A DNA stretch of 64,000 nt from CAVQSS01 sp963746605 (GTDB lineage Bacteria; Desulfobacterota; RBG-13-43-22): positions 9,415 through 73,414 of the forward strand of contig CAVVCH010000044.1 of assembly GCA_963746605.1 (NCBI GenBank), given 5' to 3'. Of this stretch, positions 49,400 to 59,957 are shown piece by piece; the stretch's first letter is position 1; every line of letters begins with the position of its first letter. The position numbers were made by a program, and so were the translations under genes. Under the pieces are notes generated by a model, which saw nothing but the letters and a program-made list of their open reading frames with translations, was not told the DNA's origin and did not search any database.

Positions 49400-50898
49400 T
49401 TATCGCGACTGAAGGCCGGGCCCCGGCTGAAAGCTCGGGCCTTTTTTATTTTCAGAAGTGGGCTTAGTTTTTTCTTCTTTGGGAGCGCTCAGTTTTTTGA
49501 CTTCTTTTTCTACGATACCTTTTAATTCCGGGTTCTTATCTAAATATTTCAAAGCGGTTTTATAATGGAAGACCGCTTTATCGATTTGACCCCGTCTTTG
49601 GAAAAAGCGTCCCAAATTATAATGGGCCGGTCCCAGGTCACCAAGGTTTCCGTACACCTTCCCTAAATATTGGAAGACCTCATCGCTTTCGGCACCCATT
49701 TTCAAGGCCCGTTGAAAATTCTCCAAGGCCAACAGGTTATCACCCTTTTCCAGGTAAGCCCGCCCCAAATAAAAGGCGGCATTGGAATCCCCGGGATTCA
49801 TCAGGGAGGCTTGACTCAGATATTGGATGGCTGAATTCAGGTCACTTTTTTGGAGGTAGGTTTGCCCCAGATCCCTCAGGATATAGGGGTCGTGCGGTTT
49901 CAGGCTCAGGGCCTCTTGAAATTCGCTGATGGCCCCCTCCAGGTTTTTTTCCCGGAGGTTCACCCATCCCCTTCCGTAGTGGACCAATACCGGGGAGGAA
50001 TTCTCCTGTTCCATTTGTTGAAAACGATTCCGGGCCCTTTGGGGATCCCCGTATTGGGCCAAAATGAGGATCTGGAAACGCCGAAAATCTTCGGAACTGG
50101 CCCGGGTCCAGGGTCCCTGATTCTCATACCGTTTTTTCAGGGACTCGATTTGGGCTATCCGGTCGTCGATGCCGGGATGGGTCAACATATAGGCCGGGAT
50201 CATATCGGAACCGAAAGAGCCCCATTTTCGCAGCTTGGTCAGCAAATCGATCATCCCATCCGGACTAAAACCTTCTCGGGTCATGGTCTTGAACCCGTAA
50301 TTGTCCGCCTCCGTTTCATCTTCTCGGCTGTATTTCAGGCCGAGAGAAATCCCCGTGGCCATGGAACCGGTAATCACCGCGCTGGCGATCCGGGGGTCCC
50401 CGGCAAAGACGCTGGCCAGGATGGCCGCCATGGTCGCCAGGCTGATCTTCTTTTCTCTGTTCCATCCGCTTGGCAATATGGTGGGATGTTACGTGCGCGA
50501 TTTCGTGCCCCAGCAACCCGGCCAGTTCCGCTTCCGAATCCATGACCTCCAGGATACCGGTGGTAATGAAAATATGCCCTCCCGGTACCGAAAAGGCGTT
50601 CAACTGGGGGTCCTTGAGCAGGTAGAAGCGGAAGGGGTAGGGGATGGGGCCGGCTTTCTGCAGCGTTTCCTGTCCGATCCGGTTCAGAGTAGTTCAGGAG
50701 CAGCGGGTCCCGGATAAGGGTAAAATGGGCTTCCACTTCCCGAAGCACCTGGTCCCCCAGCTTTTGTTCTTCCTCCAGGGTGATGGCGTAAGCCGGATTA
50801 GCGGCGTTAAAGATCGGCACCCAGGGGAACACCCCGACCCCGAACAGGATCAGGGATAGAATCCCCAGCCGTAAACAGAAAAAAAACTTGGAGAACAT
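49400..50898 (-). CDS. M48 metalloprotease with TPR repeats, BepA-like (two frameshifts)
   Basis: About 499 residues. A signal peptide lies at residues 1-38 and the zinc motif HEIAH at about 131-135, with the third ligand in EDETEADNYG. The C-terminal half has five or more tetratricopeptide repeats (from about residue 225). This architecture matches the periplasmic chaperone/protease BepA (YfgC) that polices outer-membrane protein assembly. Breaks are near 50697 (an extra T) and near 50455. The start ATG 50898 lies directly after a GGACTTTTTGCGAGG repeat and in the same frame as rsfS, with no stop between them. Confidence 0.88.
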
Positions 50899-51330
50899 GA
50901 TGACCTCGCAAAAAGTCCAAATTCGCGTTCTAGGCTCGGCTCCGCTGGGAATGGGTCCTTCCGGCAGGTCCAGCCGGGGGGCATCGATCCATAGACCCTC
51001 GACATCGTAAAAATCCCGGACGGTATCCAGAAAAATATGGACGATCACTTCGTCGTAGTCCATTAGAATCCATTGCCCCGGTTCCTCCCCTTCCACCCCC
51101 AGGGGACGAATGCCCTTTTTCCCCAAGGCCGTTCGCAGGTGTCCGGCTAAGGCCTGGGTTTGCCGGGTGGAGTTCCCGCTCAAAATCAGAAAGTACTCGG
51201 CAAAGGAGCAAAGCCCCTCCACCTGCAGCGCGATCGGATTCACCGGTTTCTTCTGCAAGGCGGTTTGGGCAATTACCAGGGCCTTTTCTCGGGCCGAGAG
51301 GTTACTTCGCGGTTTTTTCTTGGTTTCCAT
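50899..51330 (-). CDS. rsfS: Ribosomal silencing factor RsfS, no stop before next gene
   Basis: The family core is clear: ALQKKPVNPIALQVEGL-type start, CSFAEYFLILSGNSTRQTQA, then WILMDYDEVIVHIF and FYDVEGLWIDAPRLDL, where RsfS normally ends. Here about 20 more codons run through a short repeat into the M48 ATG at 50898 in frame. A TAG at 50932 in another frame suggests that a one-base error removed the true stop. Binds uL14 and blocks subunit joining in starvation. It overlaps the end of nadD by about 58 bases. Confidence 0.85.
50904..50918 (-). repeat. Short repeat GGACTTTTTGCGAGG (reverse copy)
   Basis: Exact reverse-strand copy of the unit at 43458-43472, located five bases before the M48 start codon, the same kind of position as before livF. 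Confidence 0.65.
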
Positions 51331-51969
51331 AGAGCCTTTTCTTTGAGGATATATTCCTCCACCGCTTCCGGGACGAGGTAGGCGACGGTTTTTCCTTGCC
51401 CCCGCAGTCCGCGGATAAGGGTGGAAGAAATGTCCATCCGGGTAATGGGTGCCCAGTAAACCGAATATCCAGCGGGATGAAGGAAACGATGCTCCCGGGG
51501 ATAGGGAACGAACTCCGGAGAAATTTCCCGAAAAAGAAATTCCGGTAAGCGCCTTCGCGAATATCCCTGTCGGTCCAGGACGATAAAATGACAGAGTCCG
51601 AAAAGTTGACGATAATCCTTCCAGGTGGAAATCTCCAGGAAGGCGTCCAAGCCGAGAATAAAAAAAAGATCCGCTCCTTGGGGGAAGGTCCGGTGGAAAT
51701 AACGCACGGTTTGGATGGAATAGGATTTCCCGGGACGTTTGATTTCCACATCCGAGGCCTTTAAACGGGATTGACCCTCGCACGGCCAACCGCACCATCT
51801 TCAGACGGTGGGCGAACGAAAGAAGCTCCCGGGTGGCCTTGTGCGGCGGGATGGCGGCCGGAAGATACAGGACCCGGTCCAGGGAAAAACGTTCCTGGAT
51901 CTCCAACCCGGCCCGGAGATGCCCGAGGTGAATCGGATTAAAGGTCCCGCCGAAAAGTCCCAGCCGCAT
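51273..51969 (-). CDS. nadD: Nicotinate-nucleotide adenylyltransferase (frameshift)
   Basis: NAD biosynthesis enzyme. LFGGTFNPIHLGHLRAG gives the nucleotidyltransferase (T/H)xGH motif, and ISSTLIRGLRGQG gives the C-terminal ISST motif. A break near 51775 separates the first 65 residues from the rest. The joined protein is about 231 residues. Start ATG 51969 lies four bases after the proA stop. Standard position between proA and rsfS. Confidence 0.9.
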
Positions 51970-51973
51970 CCGA

Positions 51974-53240
51974 CTAATTCCTGATTTGTCCCTGACCGAA
52001 GACGATGAACTTGGTGGTGGTTAATTCATTCAGTCCCATGGGTCCGAAGGCGTGCAGCTTGGACGTGCTGATGCCGATCTCGGCCCCTAACCCTAACTGG
52101 TTCCCGTCATTAAAACGGGTGGAGGCATTCACCAGGACCACCGAGGAATTAACCGCCTGGAGAAACTGCCGCGCCCGGGTATAATCCTGGGTGATAATCG
52201 CCTCCGTGTGTTGGGAACCGTAGCGCTGAATGTGCCGGACGGCCTCGTCCAGGTCCTTGACCACCCGAACGGCTAAAATCAAATCCAGGTACTCTTCGTA
52301 CCAGTCCGCTTCCCGAGCCGGGATGATCCCCTTTCCCCGGCCCACTATTTTCAGGGTGGCCGGGCAGCCACGGATCTCCACGCCCGCTTCCCGAAAGCGT
52401 TTGATCATCCGAGGTAAAAACTTCGGGGCCGCCTGTCGGTGAACCAGCAGGGTTTCCATGGCGTTACAGACGCCCGGTCGCTGTACTTTGGCATTCAAGC
52501 TGACATTTTCCGCCAAGGCCAGGTCGGCGCCCTGGTCCACAAAAATGTGACAAACCCCTTTGTAGTGCTTCAACACCGGGATCCGGGATTGGGCGGTCAC
52601 CGTCCGGATCAGCCCCTCCCCGCCCCGGGGAATGATCAGGTCGATATACTCCTCCAGTTTAAGCAGCTCCGTCGTGGCCTCCCGATCGGTGGTCGGGACG
52701 ACCTGAACGGCGCCGGGATGGACCTCGGTCCGAATCAGCGCTTCCTGGAGGATTTGAGTCAGGACCCGATTGGATTGAAGGGCTTCGCTTCCCCCTTTGA
52801 GGATCACGGCGTTGCCCGATTTTAGACAGAGGCCGGCGGCATCCACCGTCACATTGGGCCGGGCTTCATAAATAAAACCGATGACCCCTAAAGGGATGCG
52901 CATCCGCCCCACCTGCAATCCGTTGGGCCGAATCCACAGGCCGGTAACCTCTCCCACCGGATCGGGCAGTTGAACCACTTCCCGCAACCCCTGAGCCATT
53001 TCGGCCAAGGTTTTTTCGGTGAGCTGCAATCGATCCAAAAAAGCCCGGGGAAGGCCGGCCTGTCTCCGCCAGGGTGAGGTCTTTTTTATTCTCCTTGAGG
53101 ATGATCTTGGTTTTTTTCCCCAAGGCCTCGGCCATGGCCAACAGACAACGATTCTTTTGGCCGGTGCTCAAAAGAGGCAGGGTGTGAGCGGCCTCCTTGG
53201 CTTTTTCAGCCAATTCCAGGACCATTTTTTGAATGGACAT
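51974..53240 (-). CDS. proA: Gamma-glutamyl phosphate reductase (frameshift)
   Basis: Second step of proline synthesis: NADPH reduction of glutamyl-5-phosphate. About 421 residues from ATG 53240 (MSIQKMVLELAEKAKEA). VIGFIYEARPNVTVDAAGL, GGSEALQSN, the catalytic Cys in RPGVCNAMETLL and FGPMGLNELTT are conserved. An extra base near 53062 separates the first 60 residues. Downstream of proB with about 97 bases between. Confidence 0.93.
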
Positions 53241-53337
53241 ATCAAGGTCCTCCGCTGATTGGAGCATGTGATTTTACAAAAAGGTTAAATCGGTTCCCTC
53301 CGGCGAAAGTGAAGGACTCGTCACGAGGCATCGTCTT

Positions 53338-54496
53338 TTATAGATCATCCGTGATCACCACCAGATTGTCCCGGTGGATGGCTTCGTCGGACTGCTTGAA
53401 CTCCAAGCGCTTTTCGATTTCAGAAGTCTTCAGGCCTTTGATCTTTTCCAGGTCGGAAGAAGAGTAATTCACCAGGCCCTTGGCCACCCGTCTGCCCTCC
53501 TGATCCAGACAACCGACACAGGAGCCAACTCCAAAGCGGCCTTGCACGGCCACGATACCGGAGGGCAATAGACTTTTTCCTTTTTCCACCAGTGCTTTTC
53601 GGGCCCCTTCATCCAGGATTATTTCGCCCCGGGGTTTAAGGGTGTAGGCGATCCAATGTTTCTTGCGGCTTAAGGATTGTTTCTGGGGGAGGAAAAGGGT
53701 CCCCCAGGGCTTGCCTCTCATCACTTCTTTCAAAACCCCTTCCCGCCGCCCATTGGCGATGATGACCGGCGTCCCTTGGACGGTTACCTTTCGGGCGGCC
53801 TTGATTTTGGTCCGCATTCCCCCCAAGCCCCATTCGCCGGAATTAAGGGAGGTATACCGTATGATCGAACCGTCCACCTTCTCCACTACCGGGATCAATT
53901 CAGCCTGCGGATCCTGTCTGGGGTCGTGGTTGTAGAGCCCGTCCAGGTCGGTCAGGATGATCAACAAATCCCCGTCAATGAGATGGGTAATCAGGGCCGA
54001 AAGATTGTCGTTGTCGCCGAACTTGATCTCCTCCACGGCCACCGTATCGTTCTCGTTGATGATGGGAATGATCCCCCAGTTGAGCAGGGTGGTCAGGGTA
54101 TTTCGGGCATTGAGGTATCTGCCCCGGTGGGTCAGATCGTCCTGGGTCAGCAGGATCTGGGCTACTTTCAGGTCGTAACGGTCGAAGGCCTCCTCGTAGA
54201 CCTGAATCAAACGGCCCTGTCCGATGGCGGCTACGGCCTGCTTCTGGGGAATGGTGTCCGGTTTCTTTTTGATCCCCAGTCTGCCCAGGCCGGCAGCGAT
54301 CGCCCCGGAAGAGACCAGCGTAACCTGAAAACCCTTTTTCTCTCAGGAAAGCGATCTCTTCGGAGAGTCGAAAAATGGTCGGCCGGTGCAAGGCCCCCTT
54401 TTCCGTGAGGACCGCACTCCCCACCTTGATGACTACCCGATTGACTCCTTTAAGGAGTTCTTTCCGCTGTTCCGTCAGTGATTCCATGGGGGTCAT
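53338..54496 (-). CDS. proB: Glutamate 5-kinase (frameshift)
   Basis: First step of proline synthesis. KVGSAVLTEKG at the N-terminus, NENDTVAVEEIKFGDNDNLS and GGMRTKIKAA mark the amino-acid kinase fold, and a PUA domain occupies the last 100 residues. TTTT near 54334 (TTT expected) breaks the frame after FLREKGF. About 386 residues. Either ATG 54496 or 54487 may be the start. The region overlaps the corrected end of obgE by about 40 bases. Confidence 0.93.
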
Positions 54497-55489
54497 CTTG
54501 ATTTTCTACCTTTTGAAAAATTAGGGCCACCAGTTCTTCCAACCCCTCCCCGGTCAGGGCCGAAATCCCCAGGGGGATGGTAACCCTGTTCCCGAAAGTC
54601 CGCTGCCGTTTTCTGGAACTCCTCCCGGACCGGGACCAGGTCTATTTTGTTGATCACCACCAGGGAGGGTTTTTCCAGTATCCTGAGGATTAAAAGCCTG
54701 TATTTCCTGACGAATGATCTGCCATGATCTTAGGGGATCGGCATCGGCCCCGTCAACCAAATAAATGAGCAGCCGGGTCCTTTCAATGTGGCGTAGAAAT
54801 TTTAGCCCCAGCCCGGAACCCGAACCGGCCCCCTCGATGAGCCCCGGTATATCGGCCAGGGTCAATCGTCGTCCGCGAGGATCTTCAACGACTCCCAGAT
54901 TGGGGGTTAAGGTTGTAAAGGGATAATCGGCGATTTTAGGTTTCGCCGCGGATATTTTTGAGAGCAGCGTGGATTTACCGGCATTGGGGAGGCCGATCAG
55001 TCCCACGTGGGCTAGCAGTTTTAGTTCCAGGCGCAGCCATCGTTCCGTTCCAGGCTCCCCGTCTTGGGCAAAGCGGGGTGTCCGCTGGGTGGCTGAGGCA
55101 AAATGTTTATTCCCCTTTCCGCCGCGCCCCCCTTGGGCGGCAACCCAGATCTGCCCTTCCGTAACCAGATCAGCAAAAATTTCTCCGGATTCGGGATCCC
55201 GCACCAGGGTCCCTAAGGGAACCGGTATCCGAACCTCCCCGCCGTTTTTGCCGTGGCGGTCATTTCCCTGGCCATGTCCGCCCTTGGTGGCTTTAAAATG
55301 CAGATGGTATTGAAAATCAAGGAGAGAATGGATCTTCGAGGAGGCAATGAACAGAACGTCTCCCCCTCGGCCGCCGTCCCCGCCATCGGGTCCGCCGAAG
55401 GGTTTGAACCGCTCCCGCCGGAAACTGACACAACCTTTCCCCCCGTCTCCGGAGCGAACGAATATTTTGGCCTCATCAACAAACTTCAA
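54450..55489 (-). CDS. obgE: Obg-family GTPase ObgE/CgtA (two frameshifts)
   Basis: Essential ribosome-assembly GTPase. Gly-rich Obg fold (MKFVDEAKIFVRSGDGGKG to about residue 158), G1 GLPNAGKSTLL, switch region TLTPNLG, G3 DIPGLIEGA and, after correction, VINKIDLV (G4) and GISALTGEG (G5). Breaks near 54690 and near 54586 (GGG for GG). Corrected stop at 54450, inside the proB start. About 346 residues. Canonical position after rpmA. Confidence 0.92.
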
Positions 55490-55593
55490 CGATGACCGGG
55501 ATTGACGGGCACCGGCCGTCCCTGGGGGCGGCCGGCGAGCGCTTTGTTTTAAAGGATTGGCGGTTCGTCAGAATCAACGGTTGGGTCGGGAAA

Positions 55594-55842
55594 TCAGCGG
55601 ATGCTTATTCTTTTCCGGTCCTGGCCGAAGGCTTCAAAAGCCACGACCCCATCCACCTTGGCAAAGAGGGTATAATCCTTGCCCATGCCCACGTTTTCAC
55701 CGGGGTGAAACTTGGTTCCAATCTGGCGGACGAGGATATTCCCCGCTTTAACCCGCTGCCCGGAATACCGCTTGACTCCCAGACGCTGTCCGCCGCTGTC
55801 TCGACCGTTTCGGGAGCTGCCTCCCGCTTTTTTATGTGCCAT
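55594..55842 (-). CDS. rpmA: 50S ribosomal protein L27
   Basis: 82 residues, MAHKKAGGSSRNGRDSGGQR, followed by the invariant GVKRYSGQ and GNILVRQIGTKFHPG. Full length. The N-terminus starts directly with the mature-type Ala-His-Lys-Lys and lacks a cleaved extension. Encoded downstream of rplU with an 80-base gap, and followed by obgE after about 100 bases. Confidence 0.97.
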   Translation of the reverse strand: MAHKKAGGSSRNGRDSGGQRLGVKRYSGQRVKAGNILVRQIGTKFHPGENVGMGKDYTLFAKVDGVVAFEAFGQDRKRISIR

Positions 55843-55922
55843 ATGGTTTACTCCTGCACTGGAATATTAAAAGCGCATCGCCCGGAGAAGAGCCCGCCCG
55901 CCGCGGACCGCTGACCCTTTTC

Positions 55923-56246
55923 TTATACCGCTGGGGCCCCTTGGATGGCTTTGATCTTCAGCGCCGTGAAAGGCTGGCGGTGCCCCACCATTTTTCGATA
56001 GCCCTTGCGGCGTTTATGTTTGAATACTAGAATCTTTCGCTGGCGCCCCTGCCGGAGGATTTCGCCCTCCACGAAGCACTCTTCCAGAAAAGGATGTCCC
56101 ACCAAGATCGTTTCATCCTGGGCCACGAACAAGACCTGGGGGATGACCACGCTTTCCCCCACCTGCCCGCTTAATTGTTCCACCTGGATGATATCGCCCG
56201 GGGCCACCTGGTACTGTTTTCCACCCGTTTGGATGATGGCATACAT
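55923..56246 (-). CDS. rplU: 50S ribosomal protein L21
   Basis: 107 residues, MYAIIQTGGKQYQVAPGDII, and the C-terminal signature KHKRRKGYRKMVGHRQPFT. Full length. First of the rplU-rpmA-obgE set. An AT-rich interval with A/T runs upstream (56247-56305) probably holds its promoter. Confidence 0.97.
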   Translation of the reverse strand: MYAIIQTGGKQYQVAPGDIIQVEQLSGQVGESVVIPQVLFVAQDETILVGHPFLEECFVEGEILRQGRQRKILVFKHKRRKGYRKMVGHRQPFTALKIKAIQGAPAV

Positions 56247-56305
56247 AGACTGTTCCTTTGATAAAAATTATAAAAGGAGTATTAAAGCATAAATTTTTTA
56301 TTTTG

Positions 56306-57839
56306 TCAACTATAAATTTCAAATTGTTCGATATGGATATTCTCCCGGGATTCCACCGAAATGCGCTTGTTGATCCGCTCCTCGAGTTCCTCCATGGCCT
56401 GCCGTTCCTCGTCCAAAAGCAGGTGGGCGATATCCGGGTGGACCCGCGCGACCACGTTATCCCGCTTCGACTCCCAGGCCTCCCTTTCGATCTGGCGCAG
56501 AACCTGGTAGCAGATGGAATTGCGTGACTTCAACCAGCCTTCCCCTTCGCAATAGAAGCAGGGTTCCCGGAAAATGCGATTCAGATTTTCCCGGGTCCGT
56601 TTCCGGGTCATCTCAATCAAACCCAATTCGGACATCTTCAGCACATTGGTCTTGCTCTTGTCCCTTTTCAGAGCCTCCCTCAGGGCGTTGAAGATCTTTT
56701 CCCGGTCATTCTTTTTTTCCATATCGATAAAATCGATGACCACCAACCCCCCGATATTGCGCAGCCGCAACTGATAGGCGATCTCCTTGACCGCCTCCAG
56801 GTTGGTCTTGAGGATGGTTTCCTCCAGATTGCGCTTCCCCACGTAACGACCGGTATTCACGTCGACGGAAGTCAAGGCCTCGGTCATTTCGATGACAATA
56901 TAGCCGCCGGATTTCAGCCAAACCTTCCTTCCCAAGGCCCGGCCCAGTTCCATCTCGATCCCGTGGGCGTCAAAGAGGGGCTCCGGCTCCTCGTAGAGAT
57001 GGACCAGATTCTTGAGTTTGGGATTGAAGGTATCAATAAAATTGAGAATCTGCTCGTATTCCGTCTTGCCCGTCGATCACCAGACGGTCCACTTCCTTGG
57101 TGAACAGGTCTCGCACCGAACGGAGGGTGACGTTCAAATCCTGGTAAATCAAACTGGCGACCGGCGCCCGGGACATCTTCTGTTGGATGTTATTCCAAAG
57201 TTTGATCAGAAAATCCATCTCGGTCTTGATCTTGTCTTTGGGGGCGCCTTCAGCGACCGTCCGGGCAATCAAACCGAACCCGTTGGGTTTGATGCCGGTT
57301 AAGAGGTCCCGAAGGTTCCGTCGTTCCTCTTCGTCTTCAATCCGCCGGGAAACCCCCACATGATCCATGGTGGGCATCAGGACCAGGTGCCGACCGGGAA
57401 GGGAGATGTGGGTGGTGATCCGGGCCCCTTTCGAGCCGATCGGTTCCCGCATGATCTGAACCAAAAGCTCCTGGCCTTCTTTCAGGAGGTCTTCGATGTT
57501 GTTGAAATAAAGGGGGCGGACCTTCTCTTCCAACTCCTCGGTCACCTCGCCGAAGGCTTCTTCCAGATCGCCCTCCTCCTCTTCCTGCATCAGGGCTTCA
57601 AATTCTTCATAATTATCGGCCACATCACTGACATATAAAAAGGCGGCCCTTTCCAACCCGATATCCACAAAAGCCGCCTGCATCCCGGGCAAGACCCGGA
57701 CCACTCGTCCTTTATAAATATTGCCCGCCAGGCTGTTTCGCTGGGGTCGTTCCAAATGGAACTCGGTTAAGATGTTATTCTCAACCAGGGCGACCCGGGT
57801 CTCATAAGAGCGGGCGTTGATTAATAGTTCAATGGACAT
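56306..57839 (-). CDS. rng: Ribonuclease G (frameshift)
   Basis: Endoribonuclease of the RNase E/G family for 16S rRNA 5' maturation and mRNA decay. N-terminal S1 domain inside the catalytic region (GNIYKGRVVRVLPGMQAAFV), 5'-sensor and DNase-I-like parts with SVDVNTG and VVIDFIDM (catalytic Asp), and the zinc-link CFYC. About 510 residues, the short RNase G form without an RNase E scaffold. A break near 57068 splits it after VIDG. First gene of the cluster leading to rplU. Confidence 0.93.
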
Positions 57840-57987
57840 GCCGTGTTTTCCTTTGGCCGACGGTTCAGGGAACTTTATCCAGGAAATCGGTTTTTATTTG
57901 AAATTATTAATTTTCTAGTTTACACCATTGAGGGGTCCATGTCAAAACCGATTCCCGGTTCCCCCGGGCGATCAGTTAATACGACGA

Positions 57988-58296
57988 TTCGCCCTTTTGG
58001 GTGGAGGGCCACAACTTTGTAGGATCTCAGTCTGAAATCGGCCTTATAGCCGTGGGTCTCGGCGAAAGGGTTTTCCAAAGGTACTCCGGACTTCGAATCC
58101 GGGCCTAACTGACTAACTTTATTCAAAGCAGGCCCATACTCCGAGTCTTTTGACGCCTCCCAGTCTGGCCCTGCCTCCTGGAAAATTTGAAAACATGGGG
58201 GCCGGGTTAGAACCTGAAAAGCAATATGGAAAACCCTTTCGCCGAGACCCCGACGGCCATACCAGATATGGGAGGGTACCCACCCAAAAGGGCGAA
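57988..58296. repeat. Large imperfect inverted repeat between rng and the radical SAM gene
   Basis: Outer arms 57988-58004 and 58280-58296 (TTCGCCCTTTTGGGTGG and complement) and inner arms 58055-58076 and 58228-58249 (22 bases, perfect) are in matching order, so roughly 85-base arms surround a 150-base centre. Reading outward, each arm could encode ENPFAET followed by related but diverged sequence. This accounts for the 480-base interval between the two divergent genes. No established gene was found. Confidence 0.7.
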
Positions 58297-58319
58297 AAAC
58301 CATAAAACCGCAGGCGCCC

Positions 58320-59957
58320 ATGAAACTGGTTCTACTACAACCTCCGATCGAAGATTTCTATCACACCCCGGTACGGTTGGTCCCCCTGGGTTTAGGATAT
58401 TTAAAGGGGGCGGTTAAGAAATACCTGCCCGAGGTGGAAGTAGTCATCAAAGATTACCACCAGGGTTGGGGGCGCCGGACCATATCTCTGCCCAATGATT
58501 TGTCCTATTTAAGGGATTATTATGCCTGGCCGGACCAGAGTCCCTTCTCCACCTTTTTCCATTATTACCATTTCGGGGCTGACTATAAAACCATCGCCTT
58601 GGAGGTCGCCCGGGAAAAACCCGATCTGGTGGGAATTTCCTCCTTGTTTACTCCCTACCATCGTGAAGTTTGGCAAACCGCCGCGGCCTTGAAAAAAAAA
58701 TGGAACGTTCCGGTGTTATTGGGGGGGGCGCAGGTTTCCGCCGCCCCGGAGCTGATGCTCGATCATCCCGCGGTTGATTGGGTCATCCGGGGAGAGGGCG
58801 AAAAACCGCTGGTCGAATTACTCCGGGCCATCCTTCAGGGCCGCGGCTTATCCGGACTCCCCAATTTGGGATTCAAGAATGGGGGACGGCTCATTTTAAA
58901 TCCCCTGGAGAAGAACTATCCCCTGGAAGAAATCCCCATTCCGGATCTCTCAGACCTCCCGCCGGATTATTATCTGTACGATCAAAAACCCCTCTGCTTC
59001 CTGACGACTTCCCGAGGATGTCCTCACCGTTGCGCCTTTTGCTCGGTTTATCTGACCTTCGGCCGGGGGCATCGTCGCCGCCGACCGGAGGCCGTTTTCG
59101 AAGAGGTCCAAGAAAGATACCGCCAGGGTTACCGGGTTTTTGATTTCGAAGACGACAATCTGACCTTCTGCCGGGAGGACATGATCGCCCTGGGCGAACA
59201 CCTCGGCCGGACCTTTGCCCCGGGTGAAGTGCAGTGCCTGGCCATGAACGGGATATCCTATCAGAGCTTGGATCCGGAACTATTGGCGGTCATGAAGAAG
59301 GCGCATTTCACCCATCTCAATTTGTCTTTGGTCAGCCTGGATCAAGAAACCCGGGATCGTGCCCGACGGCCCCATACTGTGAAGCAGTATATCGCTGTGG
59401 TCAAGGAGGCCCATCGGCTGGGTTTCAATCTGGTCTCCTATCAGATTCTGGGCCTGCCCGGGGAATCCCTGGAGTCCATGATCCAGACGCTGGTTCTGGC
59501 GGCCGAACTGCCCGTCCTGATCGGGGCCTCACCCTTTTACCTATCCCCCCAAACCCCTTTATCCCGAGATTTTTCCGCGCCTCAACCCATCGATTTATTT
59601 CGAGCCCGGCTTACCGCCCTGGCCCTGGAGACTGACTCCTGCAAACGGGAGGACCTCTACACCCTCTGGGTGACCACCCGAATCATCAATTTCCTGAAGG
59701 GCTTGCGCTTCAACCCGGACCGCATCTCTTTTTCGGAAGCGCTGGACCTGGCGGTTCGGAAGGGCCGCAGGGCCGCCACAGGGGTGGAGATCCTCTCCCG
59801 ACTGCTGACGGATAAAACGTTTTACGCCGCTACCCCGGACGGTTTAAAACCCCTGCCCAAATTTCGCGGCCCCCTCTTTTTCAGATTATGGGATCAATTG
59901 AGACACATTGTGACCACGGAAGGGAAAGGCATAGCTTTGAAAAAGAATTTAAAATAG
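58320..59957 (+). CDS. B12-binding radical SAM protein
   Basis: 545 residues, intact. The N-terminal cobalamin-binding Rossmann domain (about 1-170) starts KLVLLQPPIEDFY and has VLLGGAQVSAAPELML. The radical SAM domain has the cluster motif CPHRCAFC (Cys 234, 238, 241), preceded by FLTTSRG, and continues with FEDDNLTF and ILGLPGESLESM. Belongs to the large B525 class of methylases and cyclases. The substrate cannot be inferred. Starts just after the large inverted repeat. Its stop overlaps the convergent PilZ-GNAT-like gene by a few bases. Confidence 0.92.
   Translation: MKLVLLQPPIEDFYHTPVRLVPLGLGYLKGAVKKYLPEVEVVIKDYHQGWGRRTISLPNDLSYLRDYYAWPDQSPFSTFFHYYHFGADYKTIALEVAREKPDLVGISSLFTPYHREVWQTAAALKKKWNVPVLLGGAQVSAAPELMLDHPAVDWVIRGEGEKPLVELLRAILQGRGLSGLPNLGFKNGGRLILNPLEKNYPLEEIPIPDLSDLPPDYYLYDQKPLCFLTTSRGCPHRCAFCSVYLTFGRGHRRRRPEAVFEEVQERYRQGYRVFDFEDDNLTFCREDMIALGEHLGRTFAPGEVQCLAMNGISYQSLDPELLAVMKKAHFTHLNLSLVSLDQETRDRARRPHTVKQYIAVVKEAHRLGFNLVSYQILGLPGESLESMIQTLVLAAELPVLIGASPFYLSPQTPLSRDFSAPQPIDLFRARLTALALETDSCKREDLYTLWVTTRIINFLKGLRFNPDRISFSEALDLAVRKGRRAATGVEILSRLLTDKTFYAATPDGLKPLPKFRGPLFFRLWDQLRHIVTTEGKGIALKKNLK

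Noticed and set aside
49403..49450. GC-rich hairpin followed by T-run as a terminator between the LysM and M48 genes
   Set aside because: The hairpin-like GGGCCC/GGCCCG sequence lies inside the 3' coding end of the M48 gene and the T-run is on the side away from its transcription end.
1695..57839. Programmed +1 frameshifting as a genome-wide mechanism
   Set aside because: The break sites share no slippery motif, occur at arbitrary points in unrelated genes, and mostly lengthen short homopolymers by one base, as sequencing errors do.
57920..58321. 133-codon minus-strand frame between rng and the radical SAM gene
   Set aside because: It spans the inverted repeat and has no family resemblance. 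Only the ENPFAET part is notable, and that is explained by the duplicated arms.
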